Positions 36,305-45,680 of a DNA stretch of 64,000 bases are shown piece by piece; position 1 is the first letter of the stretch; each line of letters starts with the position of its first letter. The position numbers and the translations under genes are program-made. The stretch lies in NCBI RefSeq assembly GCF_900096895.1, contig NZ_FMYO01000009.1:55616-119615 (forward strand), written 5' to 3'. This DNA comes from Acinetobacter kookii (GTDB lineage Bacteria; Pseudomonadota; Gammaproteobacteria; Pseudomonadales; Moraxellaceae). The notes below the pieces were generated by a model. The model was not told where the DNA came from, ran no database searches, and saw nothing but the letters and a program-made list of their open reading frames with translations.

Positions 36305-36498
36305 GACAGCGCAACTCTAAAAAACCAAAAATAGAGAATGAAAAGAAAATTTTGGAAAGAGTTTTATCGCATCAATGATGCTGCGCCGTTTCTAAACTAC
36401 AGAGTAGGAGTTAAAAGTCTTGAGAACAAAATAAAGAAAACACAAATTACAGAAACCACTGAAGTTCATGGTGGTATTCAGTGGATTAATAAAATAAG

Positions 36499-36720
36499 TT
36501 ATTGAGGTTTATCGGCATTGCCTTTTAAAACCATATAAATCAAGCCGACAAAAATAAGCAAGGCCCCACCTAGACTACTTACACAAAAATAAAGAATGCG
36601 TTCATTGGTATCCATGTTAAATAAGCCATTGGCCAGGATATAACGCATAAATAGCCACTGCACAACAGAAAACACAATCAACATAATGCCACGATTACGA
36701 ATAGCGGGACGCATAGCCAT
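36499..36720 (-). CDS. Small two-helix membrane protein, unknown function
   Basis: A 73-residue protein with two hydrophobic helices (GIMLIVFSVVQWLFMRYILA and a second at about 44-66, CVSSLGGALLIFVGLIYMVL), a positively charged N-terminus (MAMRPAIRNR) and a polar tail. No family recognised. It lies between aspS and the acyltransferase on the same strand. A broken second copy at 35111-35336 supports that the reading frame is real and under selection here. Confidence 0.65.
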   Translation of the reverse strand: MAMRPAIRNRGIMLIVFSVVQWLFMRYILANGLFNMDTNERILYFCVSSLGGALLIFVGLIYMVLKGNADKPQ

Positions 36721-36789
36721 AGCTTGCTTAACTCAATAATAGAAAAACAGCATTATTATGCCATTACCAGAAACCAATCTCAATTTAAT

Positions 36790-36816
36790 AAAAAACCCTG
36801 CCTGAGCAGGGTTTTG
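36790..36816 (-). terminator. Terminator after aspS
   Basis: Stem AAAACCCTGC with GCAGGGTTTT, loop CTGA. The minus-strand reading ends in a T-run 20 bases after the aspS stop. Confidence 0.88.
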
Positions 36817-36836
36817 GTCACTGTACTAGAAAAACA

Positions 36837-38627
36837 TTAAACTTCTTGTTTAGTTTCAGCTTTTGGTTTTTCACGTAAGCGAATACCCAAATCACGTAAT
36901 TGATTGCCTTCAACTGGAGCAGGAGCTTGAGTCAACGGACATTCAGCAGTCTTGGTTTTCGGGAATGCAATCACGTCACGGATTGAAGATGAACCTGTCA
37001 TCAGCATGACAAGACGGTCCAGACCGAATGCCAAACCACCATGCGGAGGTGCACCGAATTTCAATGCATTGAGCAAGAAGCTGAATTTCTCTTCTGCTTC
37101 TTCTTCAGAAATGCCAAGCGCTTCAAAGATCGCTTTTTGCATTTCGAGCGTATAGATACGAAGTGAACCACCACCAATTTCAGTACCGTTCAATACCATA
37201 TCATAAGCCACAGACAATGCTTGACCTGGATTGTTCTTCACTTCTTCTACACTTGATTTTGGTAGTGTGAACGGGTGGTGAACAGAAGTCCATTTGCCAT
37301 CATCAGTTTCTTCGAACATCGGGAAGTCAACAACCCAAAGCGGAGCCCACTCGCAAGTCGCCATGTTCATGTCATGACCAATCTTGATACGCAAAGCGCC
37401 CATTGCATCATTTACAACTTTGGCTTTGTCCGCACCGAAGAACACGATATCGCCATTCTCAGCACCAACACGTTTCAACAGATCAAGTACGATTGGCTCG
37501 ATAAATTTCACGATTGGGGATTGAAGGCCTTCAATGCCTTTTTCAAGTTCGTTGACTTTAATGTAAGCCAAACCTTTGGCACCGTAGATACCCACGAATT
37601 TCGTGTATTCATCGATCTGGCTACGTGGAAGAGAACCTGCACCCGGTACGCGAAGTGCAACGATACGGCCTTTAGGATCTTTGGCAGGACCTGCGAATAC
37701 TTTGAATTCAACGTCTTGCATCATGTCTGCAACGTCAACGAGTTTCAAAGGAATACGCAAGTCTGGTTTGTCAGATGCATAATCACGCATTGCATCTGCA
37801 TAGGTCATGCGCTGGAATTTGTCGAATTTTACGTCCAGAAGTTCATCGAACATCTTGACCGTTAAACGTTCCATTAAATCCATGATATCATCGTCACTCA
37901 TGAACGATGTTTCAACGTCGATCTGGGTGAATTCAGGCTGACGATCCGCACGTAAGTCTTCATCACGGAAACATTTCGCAATTTGATAGTAACGATCAAT
38001 ACCACCCACCATCAACAACTGCTTGAATAGCTGTGGAGATTGTGGAAGTGCGTAGAAGCTACCGTTAGAAACACGACTTGGAACTAAATAGTCACGTGCA
38101 CCTTCAGGTGTCGCACGGGTCAAGATCGGCGTTTCAACGTCTAAGAAACCATTTTCTTCGAAGTAGTTACGAATCAGGTTTGTCAATTTAGAACGGAAAC
38201 GCAGGCGATCTAACATTTCTGGACGGCGAATATCTAGAAAGCGATATTTCAAACGGATTTCTTCAGAAATGTTGGTGTTTTCGTCATTCAATGGGAAAGG
38301 AGGAGTTTCTGAAGTAGCAAGAACTTCGATGTCTTTTGCTAAAACTTCGATTTGACCACTCACCATGTTGGCATTTTCTGTGCCTTCATAACGGCGACGT
38401 ACACGACCTGTGATTTTTAATACGAATTCAGAACGTGCCTTGTCAGCAGTTGAGAATGCTTCTGGAGTATCCGGGTCAATAACCACCTGAACCAGACCGT
38501 CACGGTCACGCATGTCCAGGAAGATAACACCACCGTGGTCACGGCGACGGTGAACCCAACCGCATAATGTTACGGTTTGGTCAATTTGGGCTTCAGTTAA
38601 TGAGCCGCAGTAATGAGTTCGCATCAT
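36837..38627 (-). CDS. aspS: Aspartyl-tRNA synthetase
   Basis: A 596-residue class II synthetase. It opens with [13 protein letters not shown] and the OB-fold anticodon domain ([20 protein letters not shown]). The catalytic core follows with [20 protein letters not shown] (motif 1/2 region), [19 protein letters not shown] (motif 2) and [13 protein letters not shown] (motif 3). The bacterial-type GAD insertion lies between. The right border of the outer-core locus. The gene could start at either of two adjacent ATGs. A ligase-type gene ends 75 bases upstream on the same strand. Confidence 0.96.
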   Translation of the reverse strand: MMRTHYCGSLTEAQIDQTVTLCGWVHRRRDHGGVIFLDMRDRDGLVQVVIDPDTPEAFSTADKARSEFVLKITGRVRRRYEGTENANMVSGQIEVLAKDIEVLATSETPPFPLNDENTNISEEIRLKYRFLDIRRPEMLDRLRFRSKLTNLIRNYFEENGFLDVETPILTRATPEGARDYLVPSRVSNGSFYALPQSPQLFKQLLMVGGIDRYYQIAKCFRDEDLRADRQPEFTQIDVETSFMSDDDIMDLMERLTVKMFDELLDVKFDKFQRMTYADAMRDYASDKPDLRIPLKLVDVADMMQDVEFKVFAGPAKDPKGRIVALRVPGAGSLPRSQIDEYTKFVGIYGAKGLAYIKVNELEKGIEGLQSPIVKFIEPIVLDLLKRVGAENGDIVFFGADKAKVVNDAMGALRIKIGHDMNMATCEWAPLWVVDFPMFEETDDGKWTSVHHPFTLPKSSVEEVKNNPGQALSVAYDMVLNGTEIGGGSLRIYTLEMQKAIFEALGISEEEAEEKFSFLLNALKFGAPPHGGLAFGLDRLVMLMTGSSSIRDVIAFPKTKTAECPLTQAPAPVEGNQLRDLGIRLREKPKAETKQEV

Positions 38628-38702
38628 AGCGTAAAAAATCCAACTATATGGGTTAAGGTCAGCGTATACGTAAACAGCGTACCGCTTTTTTCGAGTGTTG
38701 AA

Positions 38703-40049
38703 TTATGCCTCTTTATCAATTTCCTCACAAGGATTCACATTGTTAAATTCTCCCCCACTGACTTTCTGCAAACGATTTGAGGATTCATGTTGGAGATTTT
38801 TTAGGATTAGAGACATTAAAGTAAATATTACAAGATAATAAAGTATAGTTTGACGTGGAGCATAAAAATAAAAGTCAGTTAAGCCACAGATAATGATATA
38901 AACAATAAAAGAAATCCCTGCACAGCATAGAAGTCTTATCTCTTCATTGTTCGAATTTTTTCTGAGCGATTGTATAAAAAACTGAAGAGGAAGGAGCAGC
39001 AGAGTTAATAAAGCTAAAATTCCTAACAGTCCCTGTGTCGCTAGAATTTGAAAGAAAATATTATGGGCATGTATTGTACATTCTCCAATTTTTCCTTGTC
39101 GGTTTAATTCACATATATCTTCTTTAAACTGTACAATTCCGATTCCAGTAAGCGGGGCTTCTTTGAATTTTTCTAGAGAAAGTTCCCAAAGGGATAATCG
39201 AGTACCCACACTGGTATTATAATTCTGATTGTGTACAATATTATACTCATCTGATTTAAGTGCTTGTAGTCTCGTTTGTATTGGATTGTTAGGTATCATC
39301 AGGACTATTGCTATTAATAGTAAACTTACACCAAAAATTGTTAGAATTTTTAAAAAATTTTTCTTGTAAAAAATAATAAAAACTATAAGAAATATAATTG
39401 GTATACCTAGCCATGCACCTCTCGTGCCATGAAGACAAATTAATAAAATATTAATCAAGCTTAAAAATATAAAAATATACGCTGTTTTATTTTTTTTATA
39501 GAATCCATAACAGAATGTTAATAAACTGATAGCTATTAAAGAATAATCATAAAGAATGACAGGATTAAGTTCTTTGGCAATTAAATCTCTATCGAAATTA
39601 GAACTTAAATTTATATAAATATTAAATGGAATTGATATTAGCACAGTGATATTAATTATTTTAAAGAAAACTTCACTGCAGAATTTTGTATTTAAGATTA
39701 GGGCCGGTAAAAAAAGAAAAAATAGTGTGTATATAAATTGGAATTTATATAGCTCAGAGGTGTGCGAAAACCATGCTAATTGGTTGCTGGGAATAATATT
39801 TTTATTTATTATAATTTCATTTAAACTAATAAATAAAAATGGGGTAATTGTAATTAAAATAAAATATAGGTTGGTGTGAATTTTAATTTTTTTTGTAAAA
39901 AAAAATAAGATTGCTAAAAATGCAAAAAATTTAAGTAAAGATCTGTCAGATCCATCATTTATTGTTAAATTAAAGAAAAAAATTAAATAAATAGCTGTAG
40001 TGAAAAAATATATAAAATTTTCAGAATCAAAAAATTTAGAGTGAAACAT
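38703..40049 (-). CDS. O-antigen ligase family protein (WaaL/PglL-like)
   Basis: A 448-residue membrane protein with about ten helices. The large periplasmic loop carries the Wzy_C/ligase signatures GTRGAWLGIP and TGIGIVQFKEDI, with His in TIHAHNIFFQILATQG. These enzymes transfer glycans from a lipid carrier to lipid A core or to proteins. Composition is very AT-rich, unlike aspS just downstream, pointing to horizontal acquisition. Whether it acts on lipooligosaccharide, glycoprotein or is a polymerase cannot be decided by sequence. An IS982 fossil lies behind its 5' end. Confidence 0.75.
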   Translation of the reverse strand: MFHSKFFDSENFIYFFTTAIYLIFFFNLTINDGSDRSLLKFFAFLAILFFFTKKIKIHTNLYFILITITPFLFISLNEIIINKNIIPSNQLAWFSHTSELYKFQFIYTLFFLFLPALILNTKFCSEVFFKIINITVLISIPFNIYINLSSNFDRDLIAKELNPVILYDYSLIAISLLTFCYGFYKKNKTAYIFIFLSLINILLICLHGTRGAWLGIPIIFLIVFIIFYKKNFLKILTIFGVSLLLIAIVLMIPNNPIQTRLQALKSDEYNIVHNQNYNTSVGTRLSLWELSLEKFKEAPLTGIGIVQFKEDICELNRQGKIGECTIHAHNIFFQILATQGLLGILALLTLLLLPLQFFIQSLRKNSNNEEIRLLCCAGISFIVYIIICGLTDFYFYAPRQTILYYLVIFTLMSLILKNLQHESSNRLQKVSGGEFNNVNPCEEIDKEA

Positions 40050-40440
40050 CGTATGATTTTAGTTAAAAAAAAATATTTTAACTGTTTTCTAATCTAATTC
40101 AATCATTTGTTTTTTTATTTGGATTTTTTAATAAAAATTTATTTAATTCAATTAGTTGTTTTTTATTTTGGAATACAGGGTAGAGCATGATTTAGCTTAT
40201 GATAAATGAGGTATGGTTGTGCTGAAAAGTACTGCAAGTACAATACCTATAAAGAATTTAATAGTGGAGTAAAAATTTTAAATGCCTAAATCATATTGGA
40301 TTACGGGGAAAGTAAATAAATTTTTGATATAGACGATACTGTAGACTGTAAAAACTAGTCTAATCTATAAGGTTGGATGGTCAGTGAGCTCCCATAAATG
40401 TTGGATATTAGAATTTTCCTAAGTAGATAATCGCTATAAA
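40050..40440. other. AT-rich intergenic region, no gene seen
   Basis: About 390 bases of very AT-rich sequence between the ligase start and the transposase fossil. I see no coding frame. It should include the ligase promoter but no clear boxes were identified. Confidence 0.4.
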
Positions 40441-40499
40441 TCTGTAGCATTGTACCAATCACAACTACCACAAGAGATAAAGTAAAAAGCATCTATTTA

Positions 40500-41143
40500 A
40501 AAGCGTACCTTGTTCCAACGTATGATTCACCTCATCAATATGCATCAACTGGCACTCCATGCTTTACATCGCACCTTAATAAAAGTGCAACAGAGCCAAT
40601 ATTTATGGATTGAGTCAACCACACTACCTGTCTGTAAAAATCAATGGATTCAACGCCATAGATCATTAACCAACATCGTATCTCGAGGTAACAGCTCAAT
40701 GCACTGGTTTTTTGGTTGTAAGCTGCATGTCATCATGAGTCAGTCAGGCGAGATTGTCCGTACAGCTTTATCGAATGGGCATACAAAGTGGCTATTAACA
40801 TGGTTGAATAGCTCGTTAATGGTTTACAAGCAAAACTCTATGCAGATCATGGCTATATCAGCCAAGACGTAAAAAATAGATTAAAGAATCAAGGTATTAA
40901 TTTAATCACCTATCATTGAAAGAACATGAAGTCTGTTCAACTGTCTGTATCAGATAAATATCACTTAAAACAGTGTAATAAAATAGGAACGTTATTTAGC
41001 CTATTGAAAGGCAATACTATTTAGTGACGAGTAAAGCCCGGAGTATTTCAGGCTTCTTAAGTGGAATCTATGCTTCGTTATGTGCATACCAATTGAATCA
41101 TCGAAATAAGCCTGCAATTCAAATTATGGAATTGTCGTTTTAA
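40500..41143 (+). pseudogene. IS982-family transposase fossil
   Basis: Frame pieces match an IS982-family transposase: WIESTTLPVCKNQWIQRHRS, NSSMHWFFGCKLHVIM and EIVRTALSNGH in one frame (about 40510-40790). LYADHGYISQDVKNRLK follows after a frameshift near 40820. Later, SVQLSVSDKYHLKQCNKIGT and SGFLSGIYASLCAYQLNH appear in shifted frames, with a stop after ITYH. The N-terminal third is missing and no terminal inverted repeats could be matched. It is not active. Confidence 0.75.
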
Positions 41144-41221
41144 ACAGAATTCAGCTTTTATTAGGAAAGCACTACAGTTTAGTCTAAGTATGTGGAAGAA
41201 ATGTTTTATTGCAAAAAAAAT

Positions 41222-41246
41222 GAAATGTTATATTATAACAATATTC
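41222..41246. promoter_or_regulatory. Zur-like operator
   Basis: A 15-base perfect palindrome, TGTTATATTATAACA, at 41226-41240, preceded by GAAA. It resembles the Zur operator of Acinetobacter baumannii (GAAATGTTATA-type palindrome). It sits about 32 bases before the ATG of the zinc receptor gene, where repressor binding would block transcription under zinc sufficiency. Confidence 0.72.
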
Positions 41247-41272
41247 AGAAATTGCAGTCTTGAGTCCGTTCC

Positions 41273-43381
41273 ATGCTTCTTCATAAGAATTTAATTACAC
41301 TTTCTATTTTTGCCGTCATTGCACCTGCTGTTTTTGCTGATGAAGAGCGTCAAACTCAACAACTCTCCACCATCAAATTGCAGGCACATCCCTTGGTACA
41401 GTCGGCTGCAGATTTTGCAGTTGCCGATCAAGTGATTGATCATAAAAAGCTTGCCGAAGGTGGTACGACTATTGGTGATGCTTTGGCTGGTGAGCTGGGG
41501 GTATCTTCAAACCAGTATGGTTCAGGTTCCAGCCGGCCGGTGATTCGTGGTCAGGACGGTCCGCGAGTGAAAATCTTGCAACATGCCTCTGAAACAGCGG
41601 ATGTTTCTACGCTTTCACCAGACCATGCCGTCACTGTTGATCCGATTCTGGCAAAACAGGTCGAGATTATTCGTGGACCATCCACCTTGCTCTATGGCAC
41701 TGGAGCAGTGGGTGGACTGGTCAATGTCACGGATCAAAAGATTCCCACACAAATGCCTGAAGATGGCTTAGAAGGCACAGCAGGCCTACGTTATAACTCA
41801 GGCAGTGATGAAAAATTAGCGAGTGCTGGTTTAACAGCGGGTATTGGTGAAAATTTTGCTTTACGTGTAGAAGGTTCAAAACGTAAAGCCAATGACTATT
41901 TTGCGCCGGATTATTTTCATGAACATGAAGGGGAATTAGAAAAAGAACGCCGAGTCGCGAATACTTTTGCTGAAAGCCAGGCCGTGAATATTGGTGGTTC
42001 ATGGATTCATGATCGTGGCTTTGTCGGTTTATCCTATAGCAACCGACAGGATGAATATGGTCTGCCGGGGCATAGCCATGAATATCATGGTTGTGTACTG
42101 CATGGCGATCATTTTCACGGTTGTCCAGAGCCAGATCCAAATGCACCAGCACATGAAGAAGAACATGGCGGACCATGGGTAGATTTAAAATCTGAGCGTT
42201 ATGAGGTGCGTACCGAGCTGGAACAGCCTTTTGCCGGTTTCGAGAAACTGCGTGCCCATGCCAGCTTTACCGATTATGAGCATGATGAACTTGAAGAAAG
42301 TGAAGTCATCAGTAACTTCAAGAGTAAAGGTTATGATGGCCGTTTGGAGCTGGTACATGTGCCTGTCGCTGGCTGGGAAGGCGTGATTGGAACGCAGTAT
42401 AGTCAGCAAAAGATTGATCTTGCTGCGTCCGAGCATGACGAACATGAAGAGGGCGATGAAAATGATGCAGAGCATCATGTCCATGGTTCAAGTGTGGTGA
42501 TGCCGAACACAAAAACTGAAAAATACAGTCTGTTTGCCTTGGAGCATAAGCAGCTGGGTGATGTACATGTGGAGCTAGGTGCGCGTGTTGAACATCAGAA
42601 AATTGCAGTAGAGTCTGAGCAAAAAGATTATTCAGGCACAGGTGTATCGGCTTCTGCAGCTGCAAACTGGGAATTTGCACCAAACTATAAACTGTCATTG
42701 GTGAGTTCACATCAGCAGCGTTTACCGCTCGCTCAGGAACTCTATGCAGATGGCATGCATTTTGCCACGAATACTTATGAAGTCGGTAATCCCGATCTGG
42801 ATAAGGAGCGCTCCAACAATCTGGAACTGGGCCTGCATTATGAAGGCGATAAACTCGACTATCACGTGCATATTTATCATAACTGGTTTAATGATTATAT
42901 TTATGGGGCTACGGTTGCAGAACAAGGCAACTTACGTGGTATCAACTACACCCAAGACAAAGCCACATTCTATGGTACAGAAGCACAAGCCGGTTATCAG
43001 ATCAATGACATGTATAAGCTCAGTGTGTTTGGCGACTATGTCCGCGGCAAAATTGACGGTGAAAATGCACCCCGTGTTCCGGCAGGCCGTCTAGGGAGCA
43101 AAGTGGATGCAAGTTTTGATGACCACTGGTCCGGTCTGGCTGAGTTTTACCATGTCTTTAAGCAAGACAAAATTGCCAGCTATGAACAGGAAACCAACGG
43201 CTACAACATGCTGAATCTGGGGCTGTCTTATGCGGGCCAGATGAAAGATCGTAATGATTACCGTGTCTACTTTAAAGCCAATAACCTGCTGGATGATCAA
43301 GTCTATTCACACGCTTCATTCCTGTCGAATATTCCGCAGGTGGGACGCAACTTTACTGTTGGTCTGGAATTCGATTTCTAG
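41273..43381 (+). CDS. znuD: TonB-dependent zinc receptor ZnuD
   Basis: 702 residues. A signal peptide (cleavage near Val-Phe-Ala) and a plug domain (AEGGTTIGDALAGELGVSSN, RPVIRGQDGPRVKIL, EIIRGPSTLLYGTGAVGGLV) lead to a 22-strand barrel ending in Phe. Two His/Glu-rich loops are present: HGCVLHGDHFHGC (with a Cys pair) and ASEHDEHEEGDENDAEHHVH, like the zinc-capturing loops of ZnuD. The Zur-like palindrome upstream supports zinc regulation. It imports zinc across the outer membrane using TonB-ExbBD. No zinc ABC transporter gene is nearby. Confidence 0.88.
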   Translation: MLLHKNLITLSIFAVIAPAVFADEERQTQQLSTIKLQAHPLVQSAADFAVADQVIDHKKLAEGGTTIGDALAGELGVSSNQYGSGSSRPVIRGQDGPRVKILQHASETADVSTLSPDHAVTVDPILAKQVEIIRGPSTLLYGTGAVGGLVNVTDQKIPTQMPEDGLEGTAGLRYNSGSDEKLASAGLTAGIGENFALRVEGSKRKANDYFAPDYFHEHEGELEKERRVANTFAESQAVNIGGSWIHDRGFVGLSYSNRQDEYGLPGHSHEYHGCVLHGDHFHGCPEPDPNAPAHEEEHGGPWVDLKSERYEVRTELEQPFAGFEKLRAHASFTDYEHDELEESEVISNFKSKGYDGRLELVHVPVAGWEGVIGTQYSQQKIDLAASEHDEHEEGDENDAEHHVHGSSVVMPNTKTEKYSLFALEHKQLGDVHVELGARVEHQKIAVESEQKDYSGTGVSASAAANWEFAPNYKLSLVSSHQQRLPLAQELYADGMHFATNTYEVGNPDLDKERSNNLELGLHYEGDKLDYHVHIYHNWFNDYIYGATVAEQGNLRGINYTQDKATFYGTEAQAGYQINDMYKLSVFGDYVRGKIDGENAPRVPAGRLGSKVDASFDDHWSGLAEFYHVFKQDKIASYEQETNGYNMLNLGLSYAGQMKDRNDYRVYFKANNLLDDQVYSHASFLSNIPQVGRNFTVGLEFDF

Positions 43382-43449
43382 ACAAAAGTGATCCCGGGAG
43401 GGGTTGATTCAAGCAGGTGAAACAGAAATCCTCTTGATAAATCAAGCAA

Positions 43450-43486
43450 TAAAACCTAGTCTGATGACATTGGACTAGGTTTTTTG
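43450..43486 (+). terminator. Terminator after znuD
   Basis: Stem AAACCTAGTC (about 43452-43461) with GGACTAGGTTT, followed by a T-run. It ends just before the ATG of the phospholipase D-family gene at 43489, so that gene must begin its transcript within this short gap or read through. Confidence 0.8.
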
Positions 43487-43488
43487 TT

Positions 43489-44952
43489 ATGCGTATTTTT
43501 CAACGAATTCATCAGAAACTGAATTGGTCACGCCGTCGTTATGTCAGCGTGATCGTCGGTTTGCTGGCTTTGGGATATCTCTCATCGGCCATTTATCATA
43601 CTTATAAACCTTTGCCTGAAGGCCTGAATTTTACCGGTAAGTTACGTCATGCCGAGGTGAAGTTTATTGCTGATCAAACCTATCTGGATGCAACTGGAAA
43701 ACAGCAGCAAGACCATCATATTTTTAATGAAATGTTAAAGTTGATTGATGAAGCGCAAACCACCATTGTACTGGACATGTTCTTGTTCAATAGCGAAGTG
43801 GGCGAATCGACACGAGCGCATCAGACATTGGCACAACAACTTACGAATGCCTTGATTTTAAAACGCGGTGTGCAGCCAAATATTGAAATCAGGGTCATTA
43901 CCGACCCGATTAATTCCGTCTATGGGGGGCTTGCACCCGAGCATTACCGTCAGTTACGCAATGCAGGCATTGACGTGATTGAAACGGATTTACGCCCACT
44001 GCGTGCATCCAATCCCTTATGGTCTGGCTTCTGGTATCTCTGTTGTCAGGATGCCGGCAATAATCCTGAAAAAGGCTGGCTCGCCAATCCGTTTGGTCAG
44101 CAGAAAATTACCCTGCGCAGTTATTTTAATTTGTTTAATTTTAGAGCCAATCACCGTAAAACCGTGGTGGTCGATACGGCTCAGGGCTGGAAAGCCTTGG
44201 TGACTTCAGCCAATCCGCATGATGGCAGTTCTCGTCATTCCAATGTGGCCTTGCTGGTAACGGGCAATACCGCCATTGATGTATTGAAGACCGAGCAAGC
44301 TGTGGGCCGGATGTCCAAAGCTGACATTCCAATGGTCATTATTGGTGAGTTTGAGGGGGATCGGTCTTTACCCCAGGTTCAGGTGCTGACTGAAAAAGCG
44401 ATTTACGATGCAACACTCAAACTGATTGAAACGGCCAAGTCCAAAGAGCGGATTGATTTGGCCATGTTCTATTTGTCTGAACGGCATATTGTCAAAGCCT
44501 TGATTGCTGCACATGAGCGTGGGGTAAAAGTCCGTGTATTGCTCGATCCGAATAAGGACGCATTTGGGCGTAAGAAAAATGGGATTCCTAACCGGCAAGT
44601 GGCTTCTGAATTAAATGCTGCCGGTGTGCCGGTGCGTTGGTGTAATACTCGGGGTGAACAATGTCATAGCAAGATGATTACTAAATCAAATGCACAGCAA
44701 TCTGAAATGATTTTGGGTTCAGCCAATTTTACTGTACGAAACATTAAAAACTATAATCTGGAAACCAATTTACGCGTGGTCGGTTCATTGCAAGCACCGG
44801 TGTTTACCGATGCTCAGGCTTATTTTGATACGGCTTGGTCGAATCTGGATGGTAAAAACATGAGTGTGGATTACAGTCAATACGCAGATGAATCGAAACT
44901 GAAATATGGAATTTACCGTTTTATGGAATGGAGCGGATTGTCGACGTTTTAA
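43489..44952 (+). CDS. Phospholipase D family protein (two HKD-type motifs)
   Basis: 487 residues with one N-terminal membrane helix (about 18-38). The first HKD motif is canonical: NHRKTVVVD (about 220). In the second, CHSKMITKS (about 398), the His and Lys are present but the Asp position is Ser; SEMILGSANF follows as usual. Such proteins act as cardiolipin synthases or as phospholipases. The single anchor and length differ from the typical two-helix ClsA, so a phosphatidyl-transferase or nuclease-like role cannot be excluded. It begins three bases after the znuD terminator tail. Confidence 0.78.
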   Translation: MRIFQRIHQKLNWSRRRYVSVIVGLLALGYLSSAIYHTYKPLPEGLNFTGKLRHAEVKFIADQTYLDATGKQQQDHHIFNEMLKLIDEAQTTIVLDMFLFNSEVGESTRAHQTLAQQLTNALILKRGVQPNIEIRVITDPINSVYGGLAPEHYRQLRNAGIDVIETDLRPLRASNPLWSGFWYLCCQDAGNNPEKGWLANPFGQQKITLRSYFNLFNFRANHRKTVVVDTAQGWKALVTSANPHDGSSRHSNVALLVTGNTAIDVLKTEQAVGRMSKADIPMVIIGEFEGDRSLPQVQVLTEKAIYDATLKLIETAKSKERIDLAMFYLSERHIVKALIAAHERGVKVRVLLDPNKDAFGRKKNGIPNRQVASELNAAGVPVRWCNTRGEQCHSKMITKSNAQQSEMILGSANFTVRNIKNYNLETNLRVVGSLQAPVFTDAQAYFDTAWSNLDGKNMSVDYSQYADESKLKYGIYRFMEWSGLSTF

Positions 44953-44953
44953 A

Positions 44954-45025
44954 TAATCTCCCTAAGTCCCTCTTTGAAAAAGAGGGACTTTCCTCCCTTT
45001 ATAAAGGGAGGTCAGGAGGGATTTT
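44954..45025. repeat. Compound hairpin repeat (CTCCCT/CCCTCTTT family), copy 1
   Basis: Two nested stems: AGTCCCTCTTT with AAAGAGGGACT (44965-44989), then CCTCCCTTTATAAAGGGAGG (44992-45011). An outer TCTCCCT and GGAGGGA flank them. The first stem also resembles a terminator for the phospholipase gene. Related copies occur at 46153, 63649 and 63865. Confidence 0.7.
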
Positions 45026-45043
45026 AGCGCATTACACACTTTT

Positions 45044-45604
45044 TTATTGTTGCGGATTAGGCGGCACCATCTGATCCAAATCTTTGTCAGAGATTTTATC
45101 CAGCTCTTTTATATCCGTTTTAATTTTCCACTGGCTTTCATCTTCAACCGGCTGCGGTAAACGTGCTTCTAGCCAGTCACAGACCACATCGGGCGGAAAA
45201 TCGGGATGATTGCACTGAATGACCCAAGCCAAAAAGTCTTTGGCTTCACCATTCATATAAGGTGGCGGAGAAACCGGTAAAAACTGTGTCGGTAAACGTT
45301 CATTCTTGGAAATGTAATTCAGCACATGACCCAGTTCCTGTACGGTTTGCCATGCCAGAGGGTGTTCCACATTGATTTGAAATTTGAACCACCAGGCATG
45401 TTGACCATCTGAACCATAGGCATTAATTAAAGATTCTTGAATACTTGGAACCTTGCAAAAGAATTGATGTAGGCGGTCAAAACTTAAATCAGACACTCTG
45501 TTTGATCCCATAATAAAAAACGGCATTTTAGCATACTCATCATTTGAGCCGGGATGTGTCTGCAGAGAAAATCCGTGAAATATTTCATTTACAAAACTTT
45601 GCAT
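45044..45604 (-). CDS. Conserved-looking hypothetical protein, unknown function
   Basis: 186 residues, no signal peptide, no membrane helix. Visible pieces are MPFFIMGSNRVSDLSFDRLH, AWWFKFQINVEHPLAWQTVQ and a Pro-rich, acidic C-terminal tail (DKDLDQMVPPNPQQ). I recognise no domain. Normal codon composition and an intact frame suggest a real gene. It stands alone on the minus strand between a repeat and a divergent secreted protein gene. Confidence 0.6.
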   Translation of the reverse strand: MQSFVNEIFHGFSLQTHPGSNDEYAKMPFFIMGSNRVSDLSFDRLHQFFCKVPSIQESLINAYGSDGQHAWWFKFQINVEHPLAWQTVQELGHVLNYISKNERLPTQFLPVSPPPYMNGEAKDFLAWVIQCNHPDFPPDVVCDWLEARLPQPVEDESQWKIKTDIKELDKISDKDLDQMVPPNPQQ

Positions 45605-45680
45605 TTGCTGTTTTTTTATTCATTTTTTATCCTAAACTGGGGATTAAAATAAGCTTTATAAAGTAGGTGGGGTGGCTCTT

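Noticed and set aside
37275..37865. A 196-residue frame on the plus strand opposite aspS
   Set aside because: It is fully antisense to a clear aspS with conserved motifs; its translation shows no domain and its length follows from codon bias of the real gene.
40510..40872. A stand-alone 120-residue gene
   Set aside because: It is one frame of the IS982 transposase fossil; the continuation is found in other frames downstream with stops between.
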